Assembly: GCA_003142185.1 (NCBI GenBank)
Contig: PLOR01000009.1
Location: 20,058-84,057 of the forward strand
From: Bryobacterales bacterium
GTDB taxonomy: Bacteria > Acidobacteriota > Terriglobia > Bryobacterales > Bryobacteraceae
Length of the DNA: 64,000 nucleotides
Reading direction: 5' to 3'
Shown: in pieces, positions 7,755 through 15,809 of the stretch
Position numbering within the stretch: the stretch's first letter is position 1
Layout: every line of letters starts with the position of its first letter
Position numbers and translations under genes: made by a program
Notes under the pieces: generated by a model
Database searches by the model: none
What the model was told of the DNA's origin: nothing
The model's input: only the letters and a program-made list of their open reading frames with translations

Positions 7755-9106
7755 AGCTCCGCAAATCAGGTAGGACAGACGATCGCCTTTTGTCGTCTGT
7801 CAGGTCGCGCGTCCCCTCGCCAGGTGCGACAGACGACGGAAACCGATCGTCTGTCCTACCCCCGAGGTTGGATCTCGCCGGTGCGGTCCCGGAAGTCGAC
7901 GTCCTCGATCCGGAATATCACCGGCTGCTGGGCTATCCGCGCGGTGCGGTGTTGAGCGAGCGCGCTCAGGAGTTGGCGGGCTGGGCGCGCACGTGGTACC
8001 GCGCCAACGGGCAGCCGTGGGTATACGCGCGCGAGGCCGGGGATCTCGAAGTGGTGGGCGACATCGTCCGGCTCGAAGGCGTGCCGTTTCGCAGCTTGCG
8101 CCTGCGGGGGCTGCTCGAACAGGCCGCGGCCGGCGGCGCGGTTCTGGTGGCGGCCAGCGCTGGCAGCGCGCTCGAAGAGGAAGCCCAGCGGCTGTGGCGC
8201 GAAGAGAAGCCCGACGAATATTTTTTCCTCGAAGTGTTCGGTTCGGCGGTCGTGGAGTGCCTGATCACGATGGCGGGCGCTCGTCTTTGCGACTGGGCCG
8301 AATCGCGCGGAATGGCGGTGCTTCCGCATGACAGTCCGGGCTATCCGGATTGGGACATCGGGGAACAAGCGCGGCTGCTCGAGTTGCTCCGCCAGGGCGG
8401 CCAACAACCTTTGCCCGGAGAATTGGAGACGCTCGATTCGGGCGCGCTTCGTCCCAAGAAGTCGCAGCTTGCGGTCTTCGGGTTGACTCGCCACACGGAG
8501 CGTGTGCGCCGGCTGACCGAGCTGTCGCCCTGCGAGAACTGCTCGTATTTGCCCTGCCAGTTTCGCCGTGCTCCGTATGTTCGCGGGACCGATGCCGCGC
8601 CTATCGAAACCGTCCGCTTCGTCACTTTCAGCGCCGCTCCTGTTTACTCCACCAATCGCAAGGCTCTGCGGCGATGGGCGGCCGAGCGGCTCACCATCAC
8701 GTACCGCGATGACGGCACCAGCGACGCACGGTTCCGCTACCAAGGCACCACCTGCACCAACATGGGGCGCCCTCTCGAATTCGATTACCAGGTGAGTCTG
8801 GGCCGCCGTGAGGAAGGGTACCCCATTCTGGAAGCCCGCTGCGCCCCGGCGCCGGGCGACACCGGCCACACATTCATGTGCCAGTACGATGCCGATGGCA
8901 AGTTGCTGGCCGCGGTGGACGCCGAGAAACCGCTGCTGGGGCACCCGCTTCACGAGGTGCTCGCGTGGCGCCGTCCGCCGGACGCCGCCGGCTGCTACTG
9001 CGAAACGGCCAGCCGCCAGCACAAGTGGGGTCTGGTGCTCGAAACCATTCATTACGCGCTGCTCGGGCCGGAAAGCCCGGCGGGAGAAACACCCATACGA
9101 AAATGA
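7751..9106 (+). CDS. MetH activation-domain-like protein with Cys-rich C terminus
   Basis: About 451 aa from the ATG at 7751, which overlaps the previous stop (ATGA). The centre resembles the B12-dependent methionine synthase activation domain as found in separate corrinoid-activation proteins: DSPGYPDWDIGEQ (about 197-209), the LRPKKSQLAVFGLT segment and then C261-x2-C264-x4-C269 followed by QFRR. It probably binds the corrinoid protein during reductive reactivation. The C-terminal 170 residues contain further cysteines (TTCTNMG, FMCQ, CYCE) and match nothing I know. The first 35 codons are a palindromic repeat (7769-7860), so translation may instead begin near TTG 7868. Confidence 0.72.
   Translation: MKLRKSGRTDDRLLSSVRSRVPSPGATDDGNRSSVLPPRLDLAGAVPEVDVLDPEYHRLLGYPRGAVLSERAQELAGWARTWYRANGQPWVYAREAGDLEVVGDIVRLEGVPFRSLRLRGLLEQAAAGGAVLVAASAGSALEEEAQRLWREEKPDEYFFLEVFGSAVVECLITMAGARLCDWAESRGMAVLPHDSPGYPDWDIGEQARLLELLRQGGQQPLPGELETLDSGALRPKKSQLAVFGLTRHTERVRRLTELSPCENCSYLPCQFRRAPYVRGTDAAPIETVRFVTFSAAPVYSTNRKALRRWAAERLTITYRDDGTSDARFRYQGTTCTNMGRPLEFDYQVSLGRREEGYPILEARCAPAPGDTGHTFMCQYDADGKLLAAVDAEKPLLGHPLHEVLAWRRPPDAAGCYCETASRQHKWGLVLETIHYALLGPESPAGETPIRK
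7769..7860. repeat. Nested palindromic repeat inside coding sequence
   Basis: GGTAGGACAGACGATCG (7769-7785) and its exact reverse complement (7844-7860) enclose a second perfect inverted pair, GTCGTCTGTC (7792-7801) and GACAGACGAC (7828-7837). Related arms occur in the intergenic repeats at 13917 and 54060. The element lies in frame at the 5' end of the activation-domain gene. Confidence 0.85.
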
Positions 9107-10050
9107 AGCTACGCCTGCAAGACGCGATTCGCACGCGCCCGCTCCTCGGCGACGGAGCCATGGGCACGCAATTGATGCTGGCCGGACTCGAACAGGGAAA
9201 CTGCGGCGAAGCCTGGAACCTGGCGCATCCGGAGCGGGTGCTGGCCATCCAGCGCCGCTATGCCGAGGCCGGTTCCGATTGCATTCTCACCAACACGTTC
9301 GGCGGCTCGCGAATCATGCTCAACCGGCATTCGCAGGCCGGTCGAGCGGTGGAGATCAATCGCGCCGCAGTGGAGATTGCGCGGCAGGCCTTCGACGGCC
9401 GGCCCGGCTACGTCATCGGCGACATAGGACCGTTCGGCGGGCTGATGGAACCCTACGGCGATTTCACCGCGGCGCAAGTGCGGGAAGCCTTCCAGGAACA
9501 GGCCAAAGCCCTGGTGGACGCAGGCGCCGACGCCATCATCATCGAGACCCAGACCTCGCTCGAAGAGCTGGGAATCGGCATCGACGTGGCCCGGGAAGCC
9601 GGCGCGCCGTGCGTGATCGGCTCCATGGCCTACGATGTGACTCTCGATGGCTCGACCTTTCGCACCATGATGGGGATCGACCCCGAACGGGCCGCGAAAT
9701 TCATGCAGGAACGCGGCGCCGATATCGTCGCCCTGAACTGCGGCACGGGCATGGACATGGAGCACGCGCGGCAAGCCGTGGAGCGATACCGCGCGGTGTC
9801 CGCCCTCCCGGTGATGGCGCAGCCCAATGCCGGCCAGCCCAAGCTGGTCGATATGAAAGTGGTCTACGACGAGACGCCGGAACAGATGGCGCGCGGCGTC
9901 GAGCGGCTGTTGGCGGCGGGCGTGAGCATTCTCGGGGCGTGCTGCGGCAGCACGCCGGAGCACATTCGCGCGTTTCGAAGCAGGATGGACACGTATTTCG
10001 AATCTCAACGGCGCCGGAGCGAACTCGAACATGAAAATCAAACTCTGTGA
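9103..10050 (+). CDS. Homocysteine S-methyltransferase
   Basis: 315 aa. Zn-dependent enzyme that activates homocysteine thiolate and methylates it to methionine; equivalent to the first module of MetH or to BHMT. It begins in the family style with LLGDGAMGTQL (residues 14-24), has TNTFGG (63-68), and places the Zn ligands at C213 (LNCGTG) and C280-C281 (GACCGSTPEH). About 315 aa means no cobalamin or folate domain, so the methyl donor must be external, presumably the corrinoid protein encoded four genes earlier. ATG at 9103 overlaps the upstream stop by 4 nt. This gene is the reason to read the operon as ending in methionine. Confidence 0.9.
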   Translation: MKLRLQDAIRTRPLLGDGAMGTQLMLAGLEQGNCGEAWNLAHPERVLAIQRRYAEAGSDCILTNTFGGSRIMLNRHSQAGRAVEINRAAVEIARQAFDGRPGYVIGDIGPFGGLMEPYGDFTAAQVREAFQEQAKALVDAGADAIIIETQTSLEELGIGIDVAREAGAPCVIGSMAYDVTLDGSTFRTMMGIDPERAAKFMQERGADIVALNCGTGMDMEHARQAVERYRAVSALPVMAQPNAGQPKLVDMKVVYDETPEQMARGVERLLAAGVSILGACCGSTPEHIRAFRSRMDTYFESQRRRSELEHENQTL

Positions 10051-10369
10051 TGTGAATGCCGCGGCGCTGGAGAAACTGCCGCAGTTTACCGACGACAAGT
10101 CCGGCATCGGCGTGCATTACGTGGATGCGTACATCAAGCCCATGAACCAAAAGCTGGAGAACGGCACGCCCGTGAAGTGCAAACGGCGGGGGCTCAAGAT
10201 CGTCTTCAACGTCGGTGCCCGGAAAGGGGAAGGGCTAATGCGCCGGCTGGCGGTCGGCGCCGACCCGGTGGCGATGCTCGACGCAGCTTTAGCGGAGGCT
10301 GCCGCGGCGGCCGGGGTCGGGTTGACGGTTGAAGACAACGCTCTGTTTCTCAGCTACGAACCGGAATGA
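10031..10369 (+). CDS. Conserved-looking 112-aa protein of unknown function
   Basis: 112 aa, soluble, no Cys pair, signal or membrane segment. It overlaps the homocysteine methyltransferase by 20 bp and the SDR by 4 bp (ATGA), so it is almost certainly translated with them. Composition is normal for a folded alpha/beta domain: basic middle (KCKRRGLKIVFNVGARKGEG), Ala-rich helix at 78-93, hydrophobic final strand. I do not recognise the family. Its position suggests a dedicated accessory of the methyl-transfer system rather than a general enzyme. Confidence 0.7.
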   Translation: MKIKLCDVNAAALEKLPQFTDDKSGIGVHYVDAYIKPMNQKLENGTPVKCKRRGLKIVFNVGARKGEGLMRRLAVGADPVAMLDAALAEAAAAAGVGLTVEDNALFLSYEPE

Positions 10370-11142
10370 TGAGGAATTACCTGGAACTCACGGATCGGGT
10401 CGCCGTGGTAATCGGCGCCACCTCGGGCATCGGCCGCACGCTGGCGCTTGGCCTGGCGTGTCACGGTGCGAATGTCGTTCCCACCGGCCGGCGCGAAGAC
10501 GCAGTGGCATGCGTTTGCCGTGAAATCGAGCTGGCCGGACGCCGGACTCTGGCGCAGGCCGCCGACATCACCAGCCGCAAATCCATCGAGGAGCTGCGCG
10601 ATCGGGTGATGGAACATTTCGGCCGCGTCGATATCCTGGTCAACGCGGCCGGCATCACCTTTCTCAGGCCCACGCTCGAGGTGGCGGAGCACGAATGGAA
10701 CGAACTGTTCGACACCAATCTGACTGGCGCATTGCGCGCTTGCCAGACCTTTCACGCGCCGCTGAAAGCCAGCGGCCGCGGGCGCGTCGTCAATATCGCG
10801 TCGCTCGGCAGCTTCGTGGCATTTAGCGAGGTGGCGGCCTACTGCGCGGCCAAGAGCGGGCTGCTCTCGCTCACGCGCAGCCTGGCCTGCGAGTGGGCAC
10901 AAGACAGGATTTCGGTGAATGCCATCGCGCCCGGGATCTTTCCCACGGAAATGAACGAGGACCTGGTGAGCGGCACCGCCCGCGGGCGCGAGATGCTGAT
11001 GCGCACGCCGATGCGCCGCTTCGGGAAGCCCGAAGAACTGGTGGGCGTGGCCGTCCTGCTGGCGTCGGACGGCGCAAGCTTCCTCACCGGGCAGTGCATC
11101 ACCGTCGACGGAGGCTACCTGGCCTCCGGCGTCAATTCGTAA
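10366..11142 (+). CDS. SDR-family oxidoreductase
   Basis: 258 aa, classical short-chain dehydrogenase. The cofactor loop GATSGIG lies at 17-23 (Thr of the usual TGxxxGIG is Gly), NAAG at 93-96, and catalytic S146, Y159 and K163 (YCAAK) are present. The C terminus, LTGQCITVDGGYLASG, is typical of 3-oxoacyl-ACP reductase, gluconate dehydrogenase and related sugar-alcohol dehydrogenases. The residues after strand 2 (PTGRRED) favour NADP(H). Last gene of the overlapping block; with the enolase-type dehydratase it probably acts on the demethylated carbon skeleton. Exact substrate not determinable. Confidence 0.85.
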   Translation: MMRNYLELTDRVAVVIGATSGIGRTLALGLACHGANVVPTGRREDAVACVCREIELAGRRTLAQAADITSRKSIEELRDRVMEHFGRVDILVNAAGITFLRPTLEVAEHEWNELFDTNLTGALRACQTFHAPLKASGRGRVVNIASLGSFVAFSEVAAYCAAKSGLLSLTRSLACEWAQDRISVNAIAPGIFPTEMNEDLVSGTARGREMLMRTPMRRFGKPEELVGVAVLLASDGASFLTGQCITVDGGYLASGVNS

Positions 11143-11169
11143 AGGAGTAGCCGCGTGCGCGATACCTTG

Positions 11170-11336
11170 GTAGGGCATGCTTTAGAGCTTGCTGAAAAAC
11201 AGCCAAAAGCATCATGGCCACGGATGAACACAGATGAACACAGATTGAAAAGAATTGGCTTATCCGTGTTCATCTGTGTTCATCGGTGGCCCAAAGGTTT
11301 TTTTCGGACTTTTTCAGCAGCCTCTTTAGCTTGCCC
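11170..11336. repeat. Composite palindromic repeat between SDR and GH67 genes
   Basis: An inner pair of 29-nt arms (11216-11244 and 11263-11291, two mismatches) has the core GATGAACACAGATGAACAC. It is enclosed by GCTGAAAAA (11191-11199) and TTTTTCAGC (11310-11318). The left border, TAGGGCATGCTTTAGAGC, matches the repeat at 58569. Reads through in the GH67 frame without stops, so it can be mistaken for coding. Confidence 0.8.
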
Positions 11337-11379
11337 AAATAATAATAAGAAGCTAAACCCCTCCCGCTTTCCCCTCGCG

Positions 11380-13875
11380 CTGAAATCCATCCTCACCGCC
11401 GCCTTGGCCCTCGTCTGCCTCCACGCCGAATCCGGCTACGATGCCTGGCTGCGCTATCAGCCCATCGAAGGCCCCGCGCTGGCTCCTGTTCGCGCCAGTC
11501 TGCCGGCGGTCGTAACAGCCCTGAATGACGCCGATCCGGAGGCCGCCGCGCGCGGCGAGCTGATCCGCGGCTTGCGCGGGTTGGTCGGAAGAACGTTGCG
11601 CGCCGAAGCGCAAATCCCGCGCGAAAGCGCAATCGTATTGGGAACCCTGGACGAGCTGAGCCGCGCCGCGCCGCAATGGCGCCTCGAAGCCCCGCTCACC
11701 GAGGACGCTTACTGGCTGAAGACCGTGGTCGATCATGACATCCGCTACATCGTGGTCACGGCGTCCAACCCTCGCGGCGTGCTGTACGGCGCCTTCGCCC
11801 TGCTGCGCAAGATCTCGCTCGGCCAGCCCGTCGATTCGCTAGATGAACGCAGTACGCCTTACGCGCCAATCCGCTGGGTGAACCATTGGGACAATCTGGA
11901 CGGTTCCATTGAGCGCGGCTACGGCGGCCGCTCCATCTTCTGGGAAAACGGCCACGCGCGCGCCGACCTGGCTCGCGTCGCGGACTACGGCCGGCTGCTC
12001 GCTTCCATCGGCATCAACGGCTGCTCCATCAACAACGTTAACGCCGACCCGCGCCTGCTGACCCCGGAGATGATCGCGGAAGTGGCGCGCATCGCCGCCG
12101 CGTTCCGCCCCTGGGGCGTGCGGGTGGTGCTATCGGTCGATCTTTCGAGCCCCAAGATTCTCGGCGGCCTGGATACGTTCGACCCGCTCGACGCCGGCGT
12201 TGCCGCCTGGTGGAAACAGAAAGCGGATGAATTGTATCGGGCCATCCCGGATCTCGCCGGCTTTGTGATGAAGGCCGATGCGGAGGGCCGCGCCGGCCCG
12301 TCGAATTACCACCGCACTCACGCCGACGCGGCCAATATGGTGGCGCGCGCGCTCGCGCCGCACGGCGGCCTGCTGTTCTACCGCGGCTTCGTCTACGACC
12401 ATCACATGGACTGGCGCAACCCGAAGAACGACCGCGCCCGCGCGGCCTATGACAACTTCCACGCCCTGGATGGCCAGTTCGACTCCAACGTGGTGATCCA
12501 GATCAAAAACGGGCCTATCGATTTTCAGGTGCGCGAACCCGCCTCGCCGCTTTTCGCCGCGCTCGAGAAAACCAACCAGGCCGTCGAATTGCAAATCACC
12601 CAGGAGTATATGGGCCAGGCGCGGCACACCGTATTTCTGGTGCCGATGTGGAAAGAGACTCTCGATTTCGACTTGCAGGCGGCCGGCGCATCCACGCTTG
12701 TGAGAGCGCTGGTGGCGGGCAAGACCTTTCATCGCCCGGCCGGCGGCTTCGTCGGCGTGGCCAACGTGGGGCTCGACGATAACTGGCTCGGCAATCACCT
12801 GTCGCAGGCCAACCTATACGGCTTCGGCCGCCTGGCCTGGAATCCCGATCTCAGCTCGCGGCAGATCGTCGAAGAGTGGACGCGCCTCACGTTCGGCGGC
12901 AATCCGAAAGTCGACGCGACGGTCGAGGCCATTCAGCTCAACTCCTGGCGCACCTACGAGAATTACACCGGCCCGCTGGGACTACAGACGCTCACCGACA
13001 TCACCGGCAATCATTATGGCGTGAACGTCGAAGCCAGCGAACGCAACGGCTGGGGCCAGTGGCATCGCGCCGACGAAAAAGGCGTCGGCATGGACCGCAC
13101 CACCGCCAGCGGCACCGGCTACATCGGCCAATATCCGCCCGCGGTGGCGAGCGGGTGGGAATCGCTTGCCGACTGCCCCGACGATCTGCTGCTCTTCCTG
13201 CATCACGTTCCGTACACTCACGTGCTGCACAATGGCAAGACGGTCATTCAATATCTCTACGATTCCCACTACGACGGCGCGAAGGCAGTTGCCGGCTACG
13301 TGAGTCAATGGAAAACGCTCGCCGGGCTGGTGGACGAGCGCCGCTACCGCGAAGTGCTGGCGCAGCTCGAATACCAGGCCGGACAGGCCGTGGTGTGGCG
13401 CGACGCGGTGACCGAATGGTTCCGGCGCACTTCCGGCATCTCCGATGCATCGGGCCGCGTAGGCCACTACCCAGGACGCTTCGAAGCCGAGGCGATGCAT
13501 CTCTATGGCTATCAGGTCCGCGACGTGGTGCCCGCCGAAGACGCATCGGGCGGCAAGGCCGTCGCCTGCGCCGCCGCCGAGTGCAGCGCCTCGCTCAAAT
13601 TCGATGGCGCGGCCGGCTGGTACACGCTGCGCGTCGAGTATTTCGACCAGCGCAATGGCGTCTCGCATTACCGGCTGCGCGTGGCCGGACAAGTGATCGA
13701 TGAGTGGGACGCCGATCTGCCGCTGCCCACCGTCAAGCTCGATTCCACTTCGTCTACCCGCCGCGAAATCCGCGGCGTGGCATTACGCCCCGGCGACGAA
13801 ATCCGCATCGAAGGCCGCCCCGAGGGAGGCGAGCCGGCGGGACTTGATTACATCGAGATCGTGCCGGACCGCTAG
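11380..13875 (+). CDS. GH67 alpha-glucuronidase, secreted
   Basis: About 831 aa. Removes (4-O-methyl-)D-glucuronic acid from the non-reducing end of xylo-oligosaccharides. Family marks: the N-terminal SGYDAWLRYQP, then a TIM barrel with RWVNHWDNLDGS, YRGFVYDHHMDWRNPK, QIKNGPIDFQ and ELQITQEYMGQ. The C-terminal 150 residues from FEAEAMHLYGY resemble a CBM6/35-like beta-sandwich. No in-frame ATG lies between the repeat (ends about 11336) and the domain. KSILTAALALVCLHA from CTG 11380 looks like a signal peptide whose ATG is a CTG. The frame is open to GTG 11155 through the repeat, so a repeat-encoded N terminus is possible. Start is uncertain. Confidence 0.85.
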   Translation: MKSILTAALALVCLHAESGYDAWLRYQPIEGPALAPVRASLPAVVTALNDADPEAAARGELIRGLRGLVGRTLRAEAQIPRESAIVLGTLDELSRAAPQWRLEAPLTEDAYWLKTVVDHDIRYIVVTASNPRGVLYGAFALLRKISLGQPVDSLDERSTPYAPIRWVNHWDNLDGSIERGYGGRSIFWENGHARADLARVADYGRLLASIGINGCSINNVNADPRLLTPEMIAEVARIAAAFRPWGVRVVLSVDLSSPKILGGLDTFDPLDAGVAAWWKQKADELYRAIPDLAGFVMKADAEGRAGPSNYHRTHADAANMVARALAPHGGLLFYRGFVYDHHMDWRNPKNDRARAAYDNFHALDGQFDSNVVIQIKNGPIDFQVREPASPLFAALEKTNQAVELQITQEYMGQARHTVFLVPMWKETLDFDLQAAGASTLVRALVAGKTFHRPAGGFVGVANVGLDDNWLGNHLSQANLYGFGRLAWNPDLSSRQIVEEWTRLTFGGNPKVDATVEAIQLNSWRTYENYTGPLGLQTLTDITGNHYGVNVEASERNGWGQWHRADEKGVGMDRTTASGTGYIGQYPPAVASGWESLADCPDDLLLFLHHVPYTHVLHNGKTVIQYLYDSHYDGAKAVAGYVSQWKTLAGLVDERRYREVLAQLEYQAGQAVVWRDAVTEWFRRTSGISDASGRVGHYPGRFEAEAMHLYGYQVRDVVPAEDASGGKAVACAAAECSASLKFDGAAGWYTLRVEYFDQRNGVSHYRLRVAGQVIDEWDADLPLPTVKLDSTSSTRREIRGVALRPGDEIRIEGRPEGGEPAGLDYIEIVPDR

Positions 13876-13916
13876 ATTCGGTGCTAACGCGAAACCGCTG
13901 GGCGGTCGGGCCGGTT

Positions 13917-13990
13917 GACAGACGAAAGCGTCTGTCCCACTTTGCTGTCGAAGGATTCGCAGGCAAGTGGGGCAGGCGCTTTCGCCTGCC
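13917..13990. repeat. Twin short hairpins after GH67
   Basis: GACAGACG-AAAG-CGTCTGTC (13917-13936) and GGCAGGCG-CTTT-CGCCTGCC (13971-13990) stand in the convergent gap between GH67 and the next minus-strand gene. No T-tract follows either one, so they look like dispersed repeats, possibly acting as bidirectional transcription blocks. Confidence 0.6.
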
Positions 13991-14062
13991 AACGGCTCTG
14001 AACGGAGCCGCGACCGGAGCGAGCGGTCCACCTCAACAGCACAGCCTCGCACCGCCAAGTTC

Positions 14063-14785
14063 TCACTTCGGCGTAAACGTCGAATCCACCGCGAATCTTT
14101 TGTAGTTGCTGTAAGAAATGCGCAGGCGCTCGCGCTGCGGGCCGGTGCGGAACTGCAGTGTATCGTCGGCCAGCGTGTAAACCGGGAACCAATACTTGCC
14201 GTCAACCGGCTTGCGCACCGTGGTGAAGCGGGGAAACAGGTTTTCGCTCTGGGTCGACCGGATCTGCGGCACGGCTTGCCCTTCGATGCGCACAATGTTG
14301 AACTCTTTCTTGTCCGCCCAGATCAACCCGTCGAAAAACCGCTGCCCCTCCAGAATCTGCCGTGGTTTCACCTGCAATACCCAGCAGTCCACGCCATCCA
14401 CGGTCTCATCGCCGCGGCTCTTGGTCTCGTAGTTCCACAAGCGGTCCTCGGTCAGCACCAGCGGCTGAATATCGCGAAAGTCGCGAAAGTCCTCTGGCGT
14501 CAGCTTCAGGTTCGTGAGCCCCTTCTCCGGCTTGCCGACCAGCACCTCGGTGCGCTCTTGCTGCGGAGAGAAAATAATGTCTCGCACCTCGCGGTACTCG
14601 CCGCGCAGGATGCCGCGCTCGTCCAACTGTTCCACGGTGAGGGTCTGCCGGTACGTGTACTGGTTGCGCTCGGCTTCAGTTTCACTTTCGCGGTGCGCCA
14701 CCAGTTTGGCCAGGTTGGGAGGGGCCTCCTGCGCGCGCGCGTCGGGCAGCCACAGCAGCGATGTTAGAATGAGGCCGATGGCCAA
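14063..14785 (-). CDS. Secreted outer-membrane lipoprotein-sorting-like protein
   Basis: About 241 aa from TTG 14785, which opens a signal peptide (AIGLILTSLLWLPDARAQ). The mature part resembles the LolA-like/DUF family of outer-membrane sorting proteins common in Acidobacteria: VDGVDCWVLQVKPRQILEGQRFF, GLIWADKKEFNIVRIEGQA and KYWFPVYTLADD. These predict a half-barrel that holds a lipid or lipoprotein. Its 5' end overlaps the start of the divergent CPBP gene by 8 nt. Assignment is by fold resemblance; the cargo is unknown. Confidence 0.65.
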   Translation of the reverse strand: MAIGLILTSLLWLPDARAQEAPPNLAKLVAHRESETEAERNQYTYRQTLTVEQLDERGILRGEYREVRDIIFSPQQERTEVLVGKPEKGLTNLKLTPEDFRDFRDIQPLVLTEDRLWNYETKSRGDETVDGVDCWVLQVKPRQILEGQRFFDGLIWADKKEFNIVRIEGQAVPQIRSTQSENLFPRFTTVRKPVDGKYWFPVYTLADDTLQFRTGPQRERLRISYSNYKRFAVDSTFTPK

Positions 14786-15767
14786 ATCGTTCGGCGGCTT
14801 CCGGGCGGCTCTGCTGGCCGGCTGGGCGGTGCTGGGCGTGGCGGGGTTGGTATTCGCGCGGGCCAAGGGCATTCCACTCGCCGCGGCGTTGCCGGTCATC
14901 GCCGCTTTCCTGGCGGAATATCCATTCTATCTGGTGGCCGGTTTCCCGGCAGTGCGCCAACGCCTGGCCGGGCTTTGTGTCGTGTACCCGGGTCGAGCCT
15001 CGTCCGCGCTGCCCGCCATTCTCACCGGCTCATTGCTGCTTCCCTATCTGCTGTGCTGCTGCGGAGCCATCCATTTTGACGCGTTAGCTCTGGTCCGCCT
15101 CGCGTCGCTGGCCCTGGCGATCAGCCTGTGGTATGTGATTCTGCCGGCGGCCATGCTGCTCGACGCGGCATTCCTGGCGCTGATCGGCTGGGTCACCCTG
15201 GGCCATTATTTCGACGGCATCTACCCGCGCTTCTTCGGCCAGCACCTGGACATCCTCGGGGCGATCGGCCTGCTCCATGTCGTCGCGCTGGCGTTGATGC
15301 TCCAACGCCCTGTCGCGGAAACCGGCTATGGCTTTTGGCCGAACCGGCGTGAGTGGCTCATCGGCGCGCGGCACTATCTGCTCTTCCTGCTCGTCGGCGG
15401 TCCACTGGCGCTGGCGCTCAGAACCGCGCGCCTGGCGACTATCCCGGCTCCGTTGTGGATCGTCATCGGCACCTTCTTCGGTTCTCTCTGGGTGAGCTCG
15501 CTGGCGGAGGAATTCCTCTTCCGCGGTGTGTTGCAACAATGGATGGGAGACTGGACCGGCAATGCGCGCGCCGCATTGCTGCTGACCTCGATCGTTTTCG
15601 GCCTAGCCCATCTTTGGTTTCGCGGCTTCCCTAACTGGCGCTGGGTGCCCGTCGTCGTAGTGCTCGGCTGGCTGTGCGGCCGCGCACGCAACCAGGCCGG
15701 CAGCATTCGTGCCAGCGTGGTGACGCACGCGCTGGTGGTGTCAACCTGGCGCGCGTTCTTTGTGTAG
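14778..15767 (+). CDS. CPBP-family intramembrane metalloprotease
   Basis: 329 aa, about eight predicted membrane segments. The abortive-infection/CAAX-protease-like signature is complete: EEFLFRG (EExxxR motif) about residues 240-246, GLAHLWF (second, FxxxH-like motif) about 275-281, and the last TM with VVTHALV. These Glu and His residues bind Zn in the membrane. Substrates of bacterial members are mostly unknown (prenyl-protein processing, bacteriocin self-protection). GAGG precedes ATG 14778 closely; ATG 14769 is an alternative. Single-gene unit. Confidence 0.82.
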   Translation: MAKSFGGFRAALLAGWAVLGVAGLVFARAKGIPLAAALPVIAAFLAEYPFYLVAGFPAVRQRLAGLCVVYPGRASSALPAILTGSLLLPYLLCCCGAIHFDALALVRLASLALAISLWYVILPAAMLLDAAFLALIGWVTLGHYFDGIYPRFFGQHLDILGAIGLLHVVALALMLQRPVAETGYGFWPNRREWLIGARHYLLFLLVGGPLALALRTARLATIPAPLWIVIGTFFGSLWVSSLAEEFLFRGVLQQWMGDWTGNARAALLLTSIVFGLAHLWFRGFPNWRWVPVVVVLGWLCGRARNQAGSIRASVVTHALVVSTWRAFFV

Positions 15768-15809
15768 CTTCGTTTAGCCACGCGGCGCACAAGCGGTACA
15801 ATCCTCTCT

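Noticed and set aside
11216-11291. CRISPR-like repetition of GATGAACACA
   Set aside because: It is one inverted repeat with an internal duplication, not spaced direct repeats with unique spacers.
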